64,000 bases of DNA from Rhodocyclaceae bacterium (GTDB lineage: Bacteria; Pseudomonadota; Gammaproteobacteria; Burkholderiales; Rhodocyclaceae), in NCBI GenBank assembly GCA_030824275.1, contig JAVBXY010000003.1:124001-188000 (forward strand). The letters are read 5' to 3'. The translations under genes and the position numbers were made by a program. Under the pieces are notes generated by a model. It saw nothing but the letters and a program-made list of their open reading frames with translations. It did not search any database and was not told the origin of the DNA. How positions within the stretch are numbered: position 1 is the first letter of the stretch; the number at the start of each line of letters is the position of its first letter. Of the stretch, positions 19,377 through 27,606 are shown piece after piece.

Positions 19377-20762
19377 TCAGCGGTTAGCGGTTCTATCCTT
19401 GCGAACACGCAGATACTGGCCGAAATGGCGGTCGGCGTTGAGGATGTGATTCACCAGCCAGTCGGTGAGCAGGCGCTTGACGCGGAAGGCCAGATACACG
19501 CGGTCTTCATCGCCCCGGTCGATTTCGCTGCGGAGTTCGCCAAAGTATTCAAAGAAGCGCTGATGCTGGCGGGAATGCAGGTCGAGGAAGGGATAATCCT
19601 CCTCTTCCATCATCTGTTCCTCGATCATGAAATCGTGGGCAGCGGCAAACTGGATCTGGGCCAGCAGCGGCGGCGTCAGGTTCCAGGCGCCGACGTGTAC
19701 GGCGCGGGTCAGCGCGTTCATGTCGGCCAGCAGGTTCTGGTGGGCGGCGTCGACAGTGGCTTCGCCGAAGCTGTATTCGTCGCGCCAGAGGGAGGTGAGG
19801 TCGGCGTGATGGGTGCGCCGACCCTGGATCGCTTCGTCGCAGAGTTCGAGATAGACACGGGCGGCGAAATCGTCGGGGGCTTCAGTCAGGCAGACGGCCA
19901 GTCGTTCCTGGGCACCGGGGATGTCGTCAAGGTGATAGCGGGCCAGGGCCTGCTCGAAGGTTTTCAGGGTGTGGCGCTTGGCAACCCGCAGGGGCGCCGG
20001 ATCGCCGTCGAAGACTTCATAGACCGACTGGTTGTCCTGCTTGCCGCGAACGTGGGTACGGTCGAGGAAGCGGATCGACCAGGGCGCGGCATCATCGAGG
20101 CTGTAGAGCGTGTATTCGCTGATCAGGATCGGGACACGGTAGTCCTTGGTCATGCGCTCCAGGCGCGAGGCGAGGTTCACCGCGTCGCCGATCACCGTGC
20201 CGTCCATACGGCCGGCGCCGCCAATGGTGCCGAGGATCACGATGCCGGTGTTGATGCCGATGCCGATCTTGATCGGCCGATAGCCGGCTCGCTCGCGTCC
20301 GGCGTTGTACTCGTCGAGTCGTGCCAGCATGGCCAGGCTGCAACGCAGGGCGGCATCCGGCGAGTCGGGGAAGAGCGCCATGATGGCGTCGCCGATGTAC
20401 TTGTCGATGATGCCGCCATGAGCGGCGATGACCGGCTCCATCTGCACAAGGTAGGAGTTCAGGAAGTTGAAGTTTTCCTGCGGACTCATGGTTTCCGACA
20501 GGGAGGTGAAGTCGCGGATGTCGGAAAATAGCACCGTCATCTTGCGTTCCACTTGGTGGCCGAGTTCGACTTTGCGGATATCGTCGATGCCCAGCAGGCT
20601 CAGGAATTTGCGCGGTACGAACCGGCTGTAGGCCTCTTCCGTAGTGCTCAAGCGCTCGCGCAGGACGGCGGAACTGTCCTGGGATGTGCTATCGGAAGGA
20701 TCGTGAAAAACGGCCATGGACTGGCTTGCGCCCTGATTTGAAGACAAAATGATACCCGACAT
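19377..20762 (-). CDS. class III adenylate cyclase fused to a bacteriohemerythrin domain
   Basis: A 461-residue soluble protein. Residues about 70-255 are a class III cyclase: metal-binding Asp residues in FSDIRDFTSLSE and YIGDAIMA, the adenine-type Lys in DKYIGDA, and the catalytic IGDAVNLASRLE. A helical linker (about 265-320) follows. Residues about 325-455 form a hemerythrin domain with ligand residues in DAAHQNLLADMN, AAHDFMIEEQMMEEE, HSRQHQRFF and NHILNADRHFG. I infer oxygen or redox control of cAMP synthesis through a di-iron centre. The start at 20762 overlaps the divergent methyltransferase gene; Met16 (20717) is an alternative. Confidence 0.9.
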   Translation of the reverse strand: MSGIILSSNQGASQSMAVFHDPSDSTSQDSSAVLRERLSTTEEAYSRFVPRKFLSLLGIDDIRKVELGHQVERKMTVLFSDIRDFTSLSETMSPQENFNFLNSYLVQMEPVIAAHGGIIDKYIGDAIMALFPDSPDAALRCSLAMLARLDEYNAGRERAGYRPIKIGIGINTGIVILGTIGGAGRMDGTVIGDAVNLASRLERMTKDYRVPILISEYTLYSLDDAAPWSIRFLDRTHVRGKQDNQSVYEVFDGDPAPLRVAKRHTLKTFEQALARYHLDDIPGAQERLAVCLTEAPDDFAARVYLELCDEAIQGRRTHHADLTSLWRDEYSFGEATVDAAHQNLLADMNALTRAVHVGAWNLTPPLLAQIQFAAAHDFMIEEQMMEEEDYPFLDLHSRQHQRFFEYFGELRSEIDRGDEDRVYLAFRVKRLLTDWLVNHILNADRHFGQYLRVRKDRTANR

Positions 20763-21303
20763 GACTATACATATGAATGAAACTCCATCGCCCTGGGTGC
20801 GCCGCTTCGCCCCGTTGATCGAAAAAGGCGGCTCGGTGCTCGACCTTGCCTGCGGTTCCGGCCGTCATTCCCGCCTGTTGGCAGAGCAGGGTTGCCTCGT
20901 CGAGGCGCTGGACCGGGATGCCGATGCACTGGCGTTGCTGGCTGGCGTGCCGGGCATCACTACCCGCCATGCCGATGTCGAGGGCGGCCCCTGGCCCTAC
21001 CATTCACGGGCCTTTGACGGCATTGTCGTCACCAACTACCTCTATCGACCGCTCTTGCCGATGTTGCTCAATGCGCTGGAGGTGAATGGCGTACTGATCT
21101 ACGAGACCTTCATGGTCGGTAACGAACGCTTCGGCAAGCCGTCCAATCCGGCCTTCCTGTTGCGACAGGGCGAATTGCTCGATGTCATCCGGCGCAAGCT
21201 GGTGGTCGTCGCCTTCGAGCAGGGCGAGGTGGTGGGGCCGCGTCCGGCGGTGGTGCAGCGGCTGTGTGCGACACGGCGGCTGGAACCGATGCTGCCCGCT
21301 TGA
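20761..21303 (+). CDS. class I SAM-dependent methyltransferase
   Basis: A protein of about 180 residues with the SAM-binding motif I VLDLACGSGRHSRLLAEQG, an acidic end to strand 2 (VEALDRDADAL) and FDGIVVTNYLYRP as motif IV. It resembles small TehB-like methyltransferases. The substrate is unknown. Three in-frame ATGs (20749, 20761, 20773) are possible; none has a convincing ribosome binding site. I chose the middle one, which minimises overlap with the divergent cyclase gene. Confidence 0.8.
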   Translation: MTIHMNETPSPWVRRFAPLIEKGGSVLDLACGSGRHSRLLAEQGCLVEALDRDADALALLAGVPGITTRHADVEGGPWPYHSRAFDGIVVTNYLYRPLLPMLLNALEVNGVLIYETFMVGNERFGKPSNPAFLLRQGELLDVIRRKLVVVAFEQGEVVGPRPAVVQRLCATRRLEPMLPA

Positions 21304-21379
21304 ACGCGATTCATACCCCGAAATCGGCGTTTCGTCGCAGGGCGATGGCATCGCTGCTGCCACATGAAATAATCACGTC

Positions 21380-22375
21380 ATGAATCCTGACTTGCGCCGC
21401 CTGTTGTTCACCCTGGTCGGTAATTCGCTGATTGCTGCCTTCCTGACTGCCTTGGGCGTTGGCGCTGGCTGGGCGATCAATCTGCTGATATCCCAATGCA
21501 TCGGCCTGTCGATTTTCTCCACCTGCACCTTTGCCGGGAAACGCTTGCCGGCGGGGCCACGCCGTCTGGCGGGGATGGTCGTCGCCGTTCCCGTGGGCGT
21601 GGTGATCGGCTTGGCGCTGGGCATCAGTTTGTCTGGCGTCGGCTGGGTGCACTGGCCGACCGTGGCCTGGCAGGCGGTGGCCATTGGCGTCACGATAGGC
21701 GTCATGGGCAGCGGCTTTTTCTACCTGCGGGAACGCAATCTGGCCCTGATCGCCGAGGTGCAGCAACGGGAGAATCGCCGGCTCGAAGCCGAGAAACGGA
21801 GCATCGAGGCCCAGCTCAAGATGCTTCAGGCGCAGATCGAGCCGCATTTCCTGTTCAATTCCCTGGCCAACGTCTCGGCGCTGATCGCCGTCGATACGGC
21901 CTTGGCGGCGCGTCTGCTGGACGCGCTGATCCGCTACCTGCGGGCCAGTCTGTCCCATACGCGGGCCGATGGCGGCACCCTGAACGACGAGGTGGCCTTG
22001 CTCAGCGCCTATCTCGATGTGCTGAAAATCCGCATGGGCGAGCGCCTGGCCTATGTCTTCGATATTCCGCCGGAACTGGGCGCGCTGCCGCTGCCGCCGA
22101 TGATCCTGCAACCGCTGGTGGAAAACGCCGTGCGCCATGGGCTGGAGCCCAAGGTCGCTGGCGGAACCTTGCGCATTTCGGCGCGTCGCGAAGGCGGTCG
22201 ACTCCTGATTCAGGTGGCTGACGATGGTCTTGGTTTCGACGATGCGCCGGGCGAAGGCATTGGACTGGCCAATATCCGGGCGCGGCTGGCTGCCTTGTTC
22301 GGCACCGAGGGGCGCTTGTCGCTGTCGTCAAAAGTCGGCGCTGGCGTGACGGCGATTGTGGAGATTCCTGCATGA
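21380..22375 (+). CDS. LytS/AlgZ-type sensor histidine kinase
   Basis: A 331-residue kinase with four N-terminal hydrophobic helices (residues about 10-115), then the His_kinase motif AQIEPHFLFNSLANVSALI carrying the phosphoacceptor His, and an ATPase domain with PLVENAVRHGLEP and DDGLGFDDAPGEGIGLANI. It has no recognisable sensor domain outside the membrane. The C terminus reads LSSKVGAGVTAIVEIPA, in which the dispersed repeat supplies KVGAGVTA just before the final strand. The stop overlaps the start of the LytTR regulator by ATGA, so the two form a two-component system. Confidence 0.93.
   Translation: MNPDLRRLLFTLVGNSLIAAFLTALGVGAGWAINLLISQCIGLSIFSTCTFAGKRLPAGPRRLAGMVVAVPVGVVIGLALGISLSGVGWVHWPTVAWQAVAIGVTIGVMGSGFFYLRERNLALIAEVQQRENRRLEAEKRSIEAQLKMLQAQIEPHFLFNSLANVSALIAVDTALAARLLDALIRYLRASLSHTRADGGTLNDEVALLSAYLDVLKIRMGERLAYVFDIPPELGALPLPPMILQPLVENAVRHGLEPKVAGGTLRISARREGGRLLIQVADDGLGFDDAPGEGIGLANIRARLAALFGTEGRLSLSSKVGAGVTAIVEIPA
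22330..22355 (+). repeat. dispersed 26-base repeat, copy 4 (in LytS-type kinase)
   Basis: Exact consensus with TG at the variable positions. Read as K-V-G-A-G-V-T-A close to the C terminus, 20 bases before the stop codon. Confidence 0.9.
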
Positions 22376-23121
22376 AAGCCATCATCGCCGACGACGAGGC
22401 ACATCTTGCCAAGCATCTCCAGGCGCGCCTGGCAGCGTTGTGGCCGGAACTGGAGGTCGTCGGTGTCGCCGCCAACGGCATCGAGGCCCGCGAGCTGATC
22501 GAGGGATTGAAGCCGGACATCGCCTTCCTCGACATCCGCATGCCGGGCATGAGCGGGCTGGAGGTGGCGGCGGCTCTGCCTCCGGCCTTGGGTTGTCGTT
22601 TTGTCTTCGTCACCGCCTACGACGAATTCGCTGTTCAGGCGTTCGAGCGTGAGGCCGTAGACTATTTGCTCAAGCCGGTGGGCGACGAACGCTTGCTGGC
22701 GACCATCGAGCGTCTGCGTCGTGCATCCACTCCACCGCCGGCTGCCGACGCCCTGCTGCAACGACTGCAAGCACTGCTGCCGGCTGCCACTTCAGAGCGT
22801 CTGCGCTGGATTCGGGCGTCGGTGGGCACGGAAGTGCGGCTGGTGGCGGTGGACGAGGTCTGCTACTTCCAGGCCACGGACAAATACACGGCGGTGTTCG
22901 TCCGCGATGCCGAATTGCTGATTCGCACGCCGATCAAGGAACTGGCGGAGCAGCTCGATCCGGAACAGTTCTGGCAGGTGCATCGCGGCACGCTGATCAA
23001 TGTGCGGCAAGTCGTCGCGGCGAAGCACGATGCCTTCGGCCGAGTGAGCCTGAGTCTGCGCGACCGGCCGGAGACGGTGGCCGTCAGCCGCGGCCACGCG
23101 CATCTGTTCAGGCAGATGTAG
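22372..23121 (+). CDS. LytTR-family response regulator
   Basis: A 249-residue regulator. The receiver domain (1-120) has the acidic pocket (ADDEAH), the phosphoacceptor Asp in IAFLDIRMPGMSG, the Thr/Ser position in FVFVTAYDEFA and the Lys in YLLKPVGDERL. The C-terminal LytTR DNA-binding domain (about 145-249) has IRASVGTEVRLVAVDEVCYFQA and FWQVHRGTLINVRQV. It resembles AlgR/LytR. It is coupled to the kinase upstream and overlaps convergent mnmH by 14 bases at its end. Targets are unknown. Confidence 0.93.
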   Translation: MKAIIADDEAHLAKHLQARLAALWPELEVVGVAANGIEARELIEGLKPDIAFLDIRMPGMSGLEVAAALPPALGCRFVFVTAYDEFAVQAFEREAVDYLLKPVGDERLLATIERLRRASTPPPAADALLQRLQALLPAATSERLRWIRASVGTEVRLVAVDEVCYFQATDKYTAVFVRDAELLIRTPIKELAEQLDPEQFWQVHRGTLINVRQVVAAKHDAFGRVSLSLRDRPETVAVSRGHAHLFRQM

Positions 23122-24217
23122 GCACTGAGGTGGGCACTGAGGATGCGGCGAGGATGCGTGCCGCCAGCGCGTCCAAGGCGGTGGGGCTGAGATCGTCGGT
23201 GGCGTAGTTGTCCTTGGTGCCGAAATCCGCGTAGTTGCTGGACTGCGAGCGCTGGTAGAGCGGATCGTAGTGCAGCGTCAGCAGTTCGCCGACGAGCAGG
23301 GGAAAGGCCTTCTCTTCGATCAGCGCATGCCAGCGGGCCAGGGTTTCGTTGCTTTGCAAGCCGCGCAGATGCCCCAGGCGCTCCACCAGCCAGGCCGGGT
23401 CGGCGATGGCGTAGTCATAGTCGCGCAGCAGGAATTCCACTCGTGCCGGCAGGCTGGCTTCGACGCGCAGGCAGGGTGCGCGGCGGATGGCTTCGATCAG
23501 CGCATCAGGAACGTGCAGTTGGCCGATCTTGCGGCTTTCTGCTTCCACATACACCGGACGAGCGGGATCGAATCCATTCAAGGCGGCGAACAGCCCGCTC
23601 TCGAAGCGTTTCTGCGATGGCTGTGGATGCCCCGGCAGGCTGCCCAGCACCGAGCCCTTGTGGCGGGCGATTTCCTCCAGGTGCAAGACTTGTGCACCCT
23701 GAGTGGCGAGAGCTTCGAGCACACGGCTCTTGCCGCTGCCGGTGGCGCCGGTGACGACGCGGAAATTCAGGGTCGGCGGCAGCAAGGCGAGTTGATCGAT
23801 GACATGCCGGCGCCATTGCTTGTAGCCGCCTTCGAGGCGCCGTGCGTCCCAGCCGATTTCGCGCAGGATGTGGGTGAAGGCGCCGCTACGCTGGCCGCCG
23901 CGCCAGCAATAGACCAGGGGGCGCCAATCCTTGGTTTTGTCGAGCAGGTGGGTTTCGATGTGATGGGCGATGTTCTTCGCCACCAGCGCAGCGCCCAGCT
24001 TCTTCGCCTCGAATACGGAAACCTGTTTGTAGATGGTGCCGACCCGCGCGCGTTCCTCGTCGGAGAACACCGGCAGGCTGATGGCGCCGGGCAGGTGATC
24101 CTCGGCGAATTCGCCCGGTGAGCGCGCGTCTATGACGGCGTCGAATTCGCCCAGTTGTGCTACCGTTGCCTGGCCGCGATGGGGTGTGCGTACAGGGGGA
24201 ATTTGTGGCGTGTTCAC
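23108..24217 (-). CDS. mnmH: tRNA 2-selenouridine synthase
   Basis: A 369-residue enzyme that replaces sulfur with selenium at the wobble 2-thiouridine of tRNA (also called SelU/YbbB). It has an N-terminal rhodanese domain with the catalytic Cys in LVYCWRGGQRSG near residue 100 and a P-loop GATGSGKSRVLEAL near 160. The start is GTG and overlaps the stop of tesA (GTGA), so the genes are coupled. The C terminus ends in a short tandem, SVPTSVPTSA. No selenophosphate synthase (selD) is in the window. Confidence 0.92.
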   Translation of the reverse strand: MNTPQIPPVRTPHRGQATVAQLGEFDAVIDARSPGEFAEDHLPGAISLPVFSDEERARVGTIYKQVSVFEAKKLGAALVAKNIAHHIETHLLDKTKDWRPLVYCWRGGQRSGAFTHILREIGWDARRLEGGYKQWRRHVIDQLALLPPTLNFRVVTGATGSGKSRVLEALATQGAQVLHLEEIARHKGSVLGSLPGHPQPSQKRFESGLFAALNGFDPARPVYVEAESRKIGQLHVPDALIEAIRRAPCLRVEASLPARVEFLLRDYDYAIADPAWLVERLGHLRGLQSNETLARWHALIEEKAFPLLVGELLTLHYDPLYQRSQSSNYADFGTKDNYATDDLSPTALDALAARILAASSVPTSVPTSA

Positions 24218-24840
24218 GAGGCGGTACCGAGCAGGGGCGTGAGGGCTTTCCAGACGTGGTCGAGGATTTTCGGCTGGGCGGCGGCGACGGGATGCAGGTT
24301 GTCGTTCTGGTAGGCGGCGCGGTCCTCGGCGATGGGTTCGAGGAGGAAAGGCAGCAGGGCGATTTTTTCGCGCTTGGCCAGTTCGCGGAAGCTTGCTTCG
24401 AAGTCCCGTGTGTACTCGGGGCCGTAATTGGGCGGCAGGCGCATGCCGACGAGCAGGACGCGGGCTTTTTGTTTCTTCGCGGCGGCGATCATGGCGGCGA
24501 GATTCTCGCGCATGGCGTTCACCGGCAGGCCGCGCAGGCCGTCGTTGGCACCGAGGGCGAGGATCACCACGCCGGGGTGGAATTGCTTGAGTGCGCCATC
24601 GAAGCGGCTACGGCCGCCAGCGGTGGTTTCGCCGCTGATGCTGGCATTGGCGACGGTCCAGGGGGAACCCTTCTGTTGCAGGCGCTGTCCGAGGAGCTGT
24701 GGCCAGCTTTGGGCAACGGCGATACCGAAGCCGGCGGACAGGCTGTCGCCATAAACGAGTATGGTGCCGCTGGTCTTGTTCGCAGCCAGCGAGGCCGTGG
24801 CGGATAACAGGAATATCAGGAAGGACAGAATCTTGAACAT
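24214..24840 (-). CDS. tesA: TesA-like SGNH arylesterase / lysophospholipase
   Basis: A 208-residue periplasmic SGNH hydrolase. I start it at MFKILSFLIFLLSATASLA, a clear signal peptide, and not at the track's 25005. Block I is VYGDSLSAGFGI with the nucleophile Ser, block III is LGANDGLRG, and the catalytic Asp-His pair is in NDNLHPVA. The family cleaves thioesters, aryl esters and lysophospholipids. Its ATG overlaps the ATG of the divergent ABC ATPase (CATG), so both promoters must lie inside the opposite coding region. mnmH follows with a 4-base overlap. Confidence 0.92.
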   Translation of the reverse strand: MFKILSFLIFLLSATASLAANKTSGTILVYGDSLSAGFGIAVAQSWPQLLGQRLQQKGSPWTVANASISGETTAGGRSRFDGALKQFHPGVVILALGANDGLRGLPVNAMRENLAAMIAAAKKQKARVLLVGMRLPPNYGPEYTRDFEASFRELAKREKIALLPFLLEPIAEDRAAYQNDNLHPVAAAQPKILDHVWKALTPLLGTAS

Positions 24841-25528
24841 GGCGGCAAGCAATGAGACTGTAAGCGCGGTGATCGAAGTCGCGGAGCTCGGCAAGGAAGT
24901 AGCCAGCGGCGACGGGAAGCTGACGATTCTGCACGAGATTTCCTTCGCGGTCAGGTCCGGCGAGGCAGTGGCCATTGTCGGTGCCTCCGGTTCCGGTAAA
25001 TCCACGCTGCTCGGCCTGATGGCGGGGCTGGATGTGGCGACTGCCGGTACGGTACGACTGGGTGGCCAGGATCTGGCGGGACTCGATGAGGATGGCCGAG
25101 CGGAGTTGCGTGGCCGGCTGCTGGGTTTCGTTTTTCAATCCTTCCAATTGCTGCCGGCGCTCACCGCTCTGGAGAACACCATGCTGCCGCTGGAATTGGC
25201 GGGCCGCTCTGAAGCGCGGGCAACGGCGGAGGCGATGCTGGCCCGAGTCGGTCTCGGCGCTCGCTTCGGCCATTACCCCAAGCATCTGTCCGGTGGCGAG
25301 CAACAGCGTGTGGCGCTGGCCCGCGCGTTTGCCATGAAGCCGCAGTTGCTGTTGGCCGATGAGCCGACAGGGAATCTCGATGCGGAGACCGGTGCCCAGG
25401 TCATCGACCTGATGTTCGCCATGAATGCGGAAGCCGGCACTACGCTGATCCTCGTCACTCATGACGAGGCATTGGCCCGACGTTGCGGCAGGACGCTACG
25501 CCTGGCGGCTGGCCGTCTGCTGAACTAG
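24839..25528 (+). CDS. ABC transporter ATP-binding protein, YbbA/LolD-like
   Basis: A 229-residue ATPase with Walker A GASGSGKSTLLGLMAG, the Q-loop VFQSFQLLPALTALEN, signature LSGGEQQRVALARAFAM, Walker B LLLADEPTGNLDAET and H-loop LVTHD. This is the MacB/LolD/YbbA branch. In E. coli ybbA is also divergent from tesA, but there a permease gene (ybbP) follows. Here no permease follows: the next gene is hpnE on the other strand, overlapping the end by 33 bases. The partner permease must be elsewhere or lost. Confidence 0.9.
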   Translation: MAASNETVSAVIEVAELGKEVASGDGKLTILHEISFAVRSGEAVAIVGASGSGKSTLLGLMAGLDVATAGTVRLGGQDLAGLDEDGRAELRGRLLGFVFQSFQLLPALTALENTMLPLELAGRSEARATAEAMLARVGLGARFGHYPKHLSGGEQQRVALARAFAMKPQLLLADEPTGNLDAETGAQVIDLMFAMNAEAGTTLILVTHDEALARRCGRTLRLAAGRLLN

Positions 25529-26770
25529 ACGCGCAGCATTGACGCCGCTGCGCACGGCGCCCTCGATGGTGGCCGGATAGTCGCCGGCGACGTAGTCGCC
25601 GGCGAGCCACAGGCCTGGCAGTTCGGTCTGCGCGGGCGGTCGCTGGAGGTTCGGTACGCAGGCGAAGGTGGCGCGCTTTTCGGTAATGGTCCAGGTGCGC
25701 TCGGGCAGCGGCAGATTGGGCACGATGCGCAGCAACTCGCCGTGAATGGCCAGTTCCAGTTCCTCCGCCGGTAGATCGAGATGACGACCGCGAGCACTGA
25801 TGACGGCGGCGATCAGGCCATGCTGGCCGCAGAGTGCACCGCGATCGAACAGCCATTGGGCATGGCCCTCGGCAATGCCAACCATGGGCTGTGGCAGTGC
25901 CACTTCAGGTGGATAGGCCAGGTAGGTGGTGACGATGGGCTCCCAGTCGAAATTGGCGACCGAGGGGGCCAGTTCCGGCACCAGGCCTGCGAGGTGGTAG
26001 GGCGCGACGGCGATCACGACCTGCGAGTACGCGGTGCCGTCGATCATCCAGGCATTTCCTTCACGTATCAGTGGGCCGATGCGCTTGCCGCGCTGTATCC
26101 GCCCGCCGTGAGCGGCGATGAAAGCGGCCGCCGGTTCGGGGAACAGGGCCGAGAGATCGACCTGCGGCAGCAGCATGTCGCTGGCCTCGCGGCTACCGGC
26201 GAGGCTGTCGCGCAGGACATTGGCCAACACCTGCGCCGAAGCCTGATCGGCCGGTGTGTTGAGGGCGGCGATGCACAGCGGTTCCCATAAAAGTCGGCGC
26301 TGGCGGGACGGCGTTTTGTGCTGCGTCAGCCAGTCGCTGACGGTGAGGTCGGGCTCGATGCGAAAGCCGCTGATTTGCAAACCCAGCATGAGGCGGATGG
26401 CGGCCCATTTTTCACGCCAGTCGATGCCTTTCGCGCCGATCAGGGCGAAGGCGGTGTGCAAGGGCGCTGGGAGTTTCGGTGCCACCATCAGGAACTCGCC
26501 GGGGAACTCGAAACGCAGCGGTGTGCGTTTGAGCAGCACATCCGGGTCGGCACCGACGGCACGCATCAGGCGCAGGGTTTCGCGATAGGCACCGATGAGG
26601 ATGTGCTGGCCGTTGTCGACGACAGTGTCGTGGCTTTCGCTGGCACGGGCGCGGCCGCCGAGGGTTTTCGAGGCTTCGTAGAGATGGGCTTCGTGACCGG
26701 CGACGCAGAGTTCGACGGCGGCGGCGAGACCAGCGTAGCCGGCACCAATGACGGCAACGGGGTGGGCCAT
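25496..26770 (-). CDS. hpnE: hydroxysqualene dehydroxylase HpnE
   Basis: A 424-residue FAD-dependent amine-oxidase-fold protein. I start it at MAHPVAVIGAGYAGLAAAVEL, the dinucleotide-binding motif; the longer track ORF runs antiphase through hpnD. Other signs are GGRARA and the C-terminal GLWLAGDYVAGDYPATIEGAVRSG FAD motif. HpnE reduces hydroxysqualene to squalene, the last step after HpnC and HpnD. A dispersed repeat lies at residues about 152-160, on the opposite strand, giving TPSRQRRLL just before the conserved WEPLCIAALNTP. It starts 2 bases after hpnD. Confidence 0.93.
   Translation of the reverse strand: MAHPVAVIGAGYAGLAAAVELCVAGHEAHLYEASKTLGGRARASESHDTVVDNGQHILIGAYRETLRLMRAVGADPDVLLKRTPLRFEFPGEFLMVAPKLPAPLHTAFALIGAKGIDWREKWAAIRLMLGLQISGFRIEPDLTVSDWLTQHKTPSRQRRLLWEPLCIAALNTPADQASAQVLANVLRDSLAGSREASDMLLPQVDLSALFPEPAAAFIAAHGGRIQRGKRIGPLIREGNAWMIDGTAYSQVVIAVAPYHLAGLVPELAPSVANFDWEPIVTTYLAYPPEVALPQPMVGIAEGHAQWLFDRGALCGQHGLIAAVISARGRHLDLPAEELELAIHGELLRIVPNLPLPERTWTITEKRATFACVPNLQRPPAQTELPGLWLAGDYVAGDYPATIEGAVRSGVNAARLVQQTASRQA
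26289..26314 (+). repeat. dispersed 26-base repeat, copy 5 (in hpnE, antisense)
   Basis: One change from consensus at the last base, with GG at the variable positions. It lies antisense to the gene and is read in a frame giving T-P-S-R-Q-R-R-L-L. Confidence 0.88.
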
Positions 26771-26772
26771 GC

Positions 26773-27606
26773 TTACGCGGTGAACCAGGTCTTGCCCGCC
26801 AGCCATATCTTGCGCAGGGGCGTCAGCGACACGCGTTGGTCGAGCACGCGGCAGCCGTCGCGGACGATCTCGTTCAGCGTCGTGCGGTAGATGGCGGCCA
26901 TGATCAGGCCGGCACGTTGTGCCTTGCGGTCGGCGGCGGGTAACTGAGCGAAAGCCTGGTCGTACATGGCTTGCGCACGTTCCACCTGGAATTCCATGAG
27001 GCGGCGGAAGTTGTCGCTGTAGCGGGCTTGCAGCAGATCGGTTTCGGTGACGCCGAAACGGGCCAGTTCGTCCTGGGGCAGATAGATGCGGCCGCGCCGG
27101 GCGTCCTCGCCGACGTCGCGGATGATGTTGGTGAGCTGGAAGGCGAGGCCCAGGTCGTGGGCGTATTTCAGCGTCTGGCGATCCGTGTAGCCAAAGATTT
27201 CCGCGGCCAGCAGGCCGACCACGCTGGCGACGCGATAGCAATAGAGATGCAGGGCCTTGAAGTCGGCATAGCGGGCCTGGTCGAGGTCCATCTCCATGCC
27301 GTCGATGATTTCCTGCAACTGTTCCTGCGGCAGGGAAAATTTCTTCAGCGAGCCGGCCAGGGCCTGGGTCACCGGGTGGCTGGGGTGGCCTTCGTAGAGG
27401 GCGCCGACCTCGGTGCGCCACCAGGCCAGCTTGCCTCGCGCCAGATTGGCGTCCGGGCATTCATCCACCACGTCGTCCACTTCGCGGCAAAAAGCGTAAA
27501 GCGCCGTGATGGCCTGGCGGCGCGGCGGTTCGAGGAACAGGAAGCTGTAGTAGAAGCTGCTGCCGCTGGCGGCAGCTTTCTGCTGGCAGTAGTCGTCGGG
27601 GGTCAT
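26773..27606 (-). CDS. hpnD: presqualene diphosphate synthase HpnD
   Basis: A 277-residue prenyl synthase of the squalene/phytoene synthase family. The two Asp-rich metal-binding motifs are CREVDDVVDE and NIIRDVGEDARRGRIYLP. HpnD joins two farnesyl diphosphates to give presqualene diphosphate. The start overlaps the stop of hpnC (ATGA) and hpnE follows 2 bases after its stop, so hpnCDE is one translationally linked operon. No squalene-hopene cyclase gene is visible nearby. Confidence 0.94.
   Translation of the reverse strand: MTPDDYCQQKAAASGSSFYYSFLFLEPPRRQAITALYAFCREVDDVVDECPDANLARGKLAWWRTEVGALYEGHPSHPVTQALAGSLKKFSLPQEQLQEIIDGMEMDLDQARYADFKALHLYCYRVASVVGLLAAEIFGYTDRQTLKYAHDLGLAFQLTNIIRDVGEDARRGRIYLPQDELARFGVTETDLLQARYSDNFRRLMEFQVERAQAMYDQAFAQLPAADRKAQRAGLIMAAIYRTTLNEIVRDGCRVLDQRVSLTPLRKIWLAGKTWFTA

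Noticed and set aside
26771-27460. N-terminal extension of hpnE in the ORF track
   Set aside because: It is an antiphase reading of hpnD with Arg/Pro-rich shadow composition.
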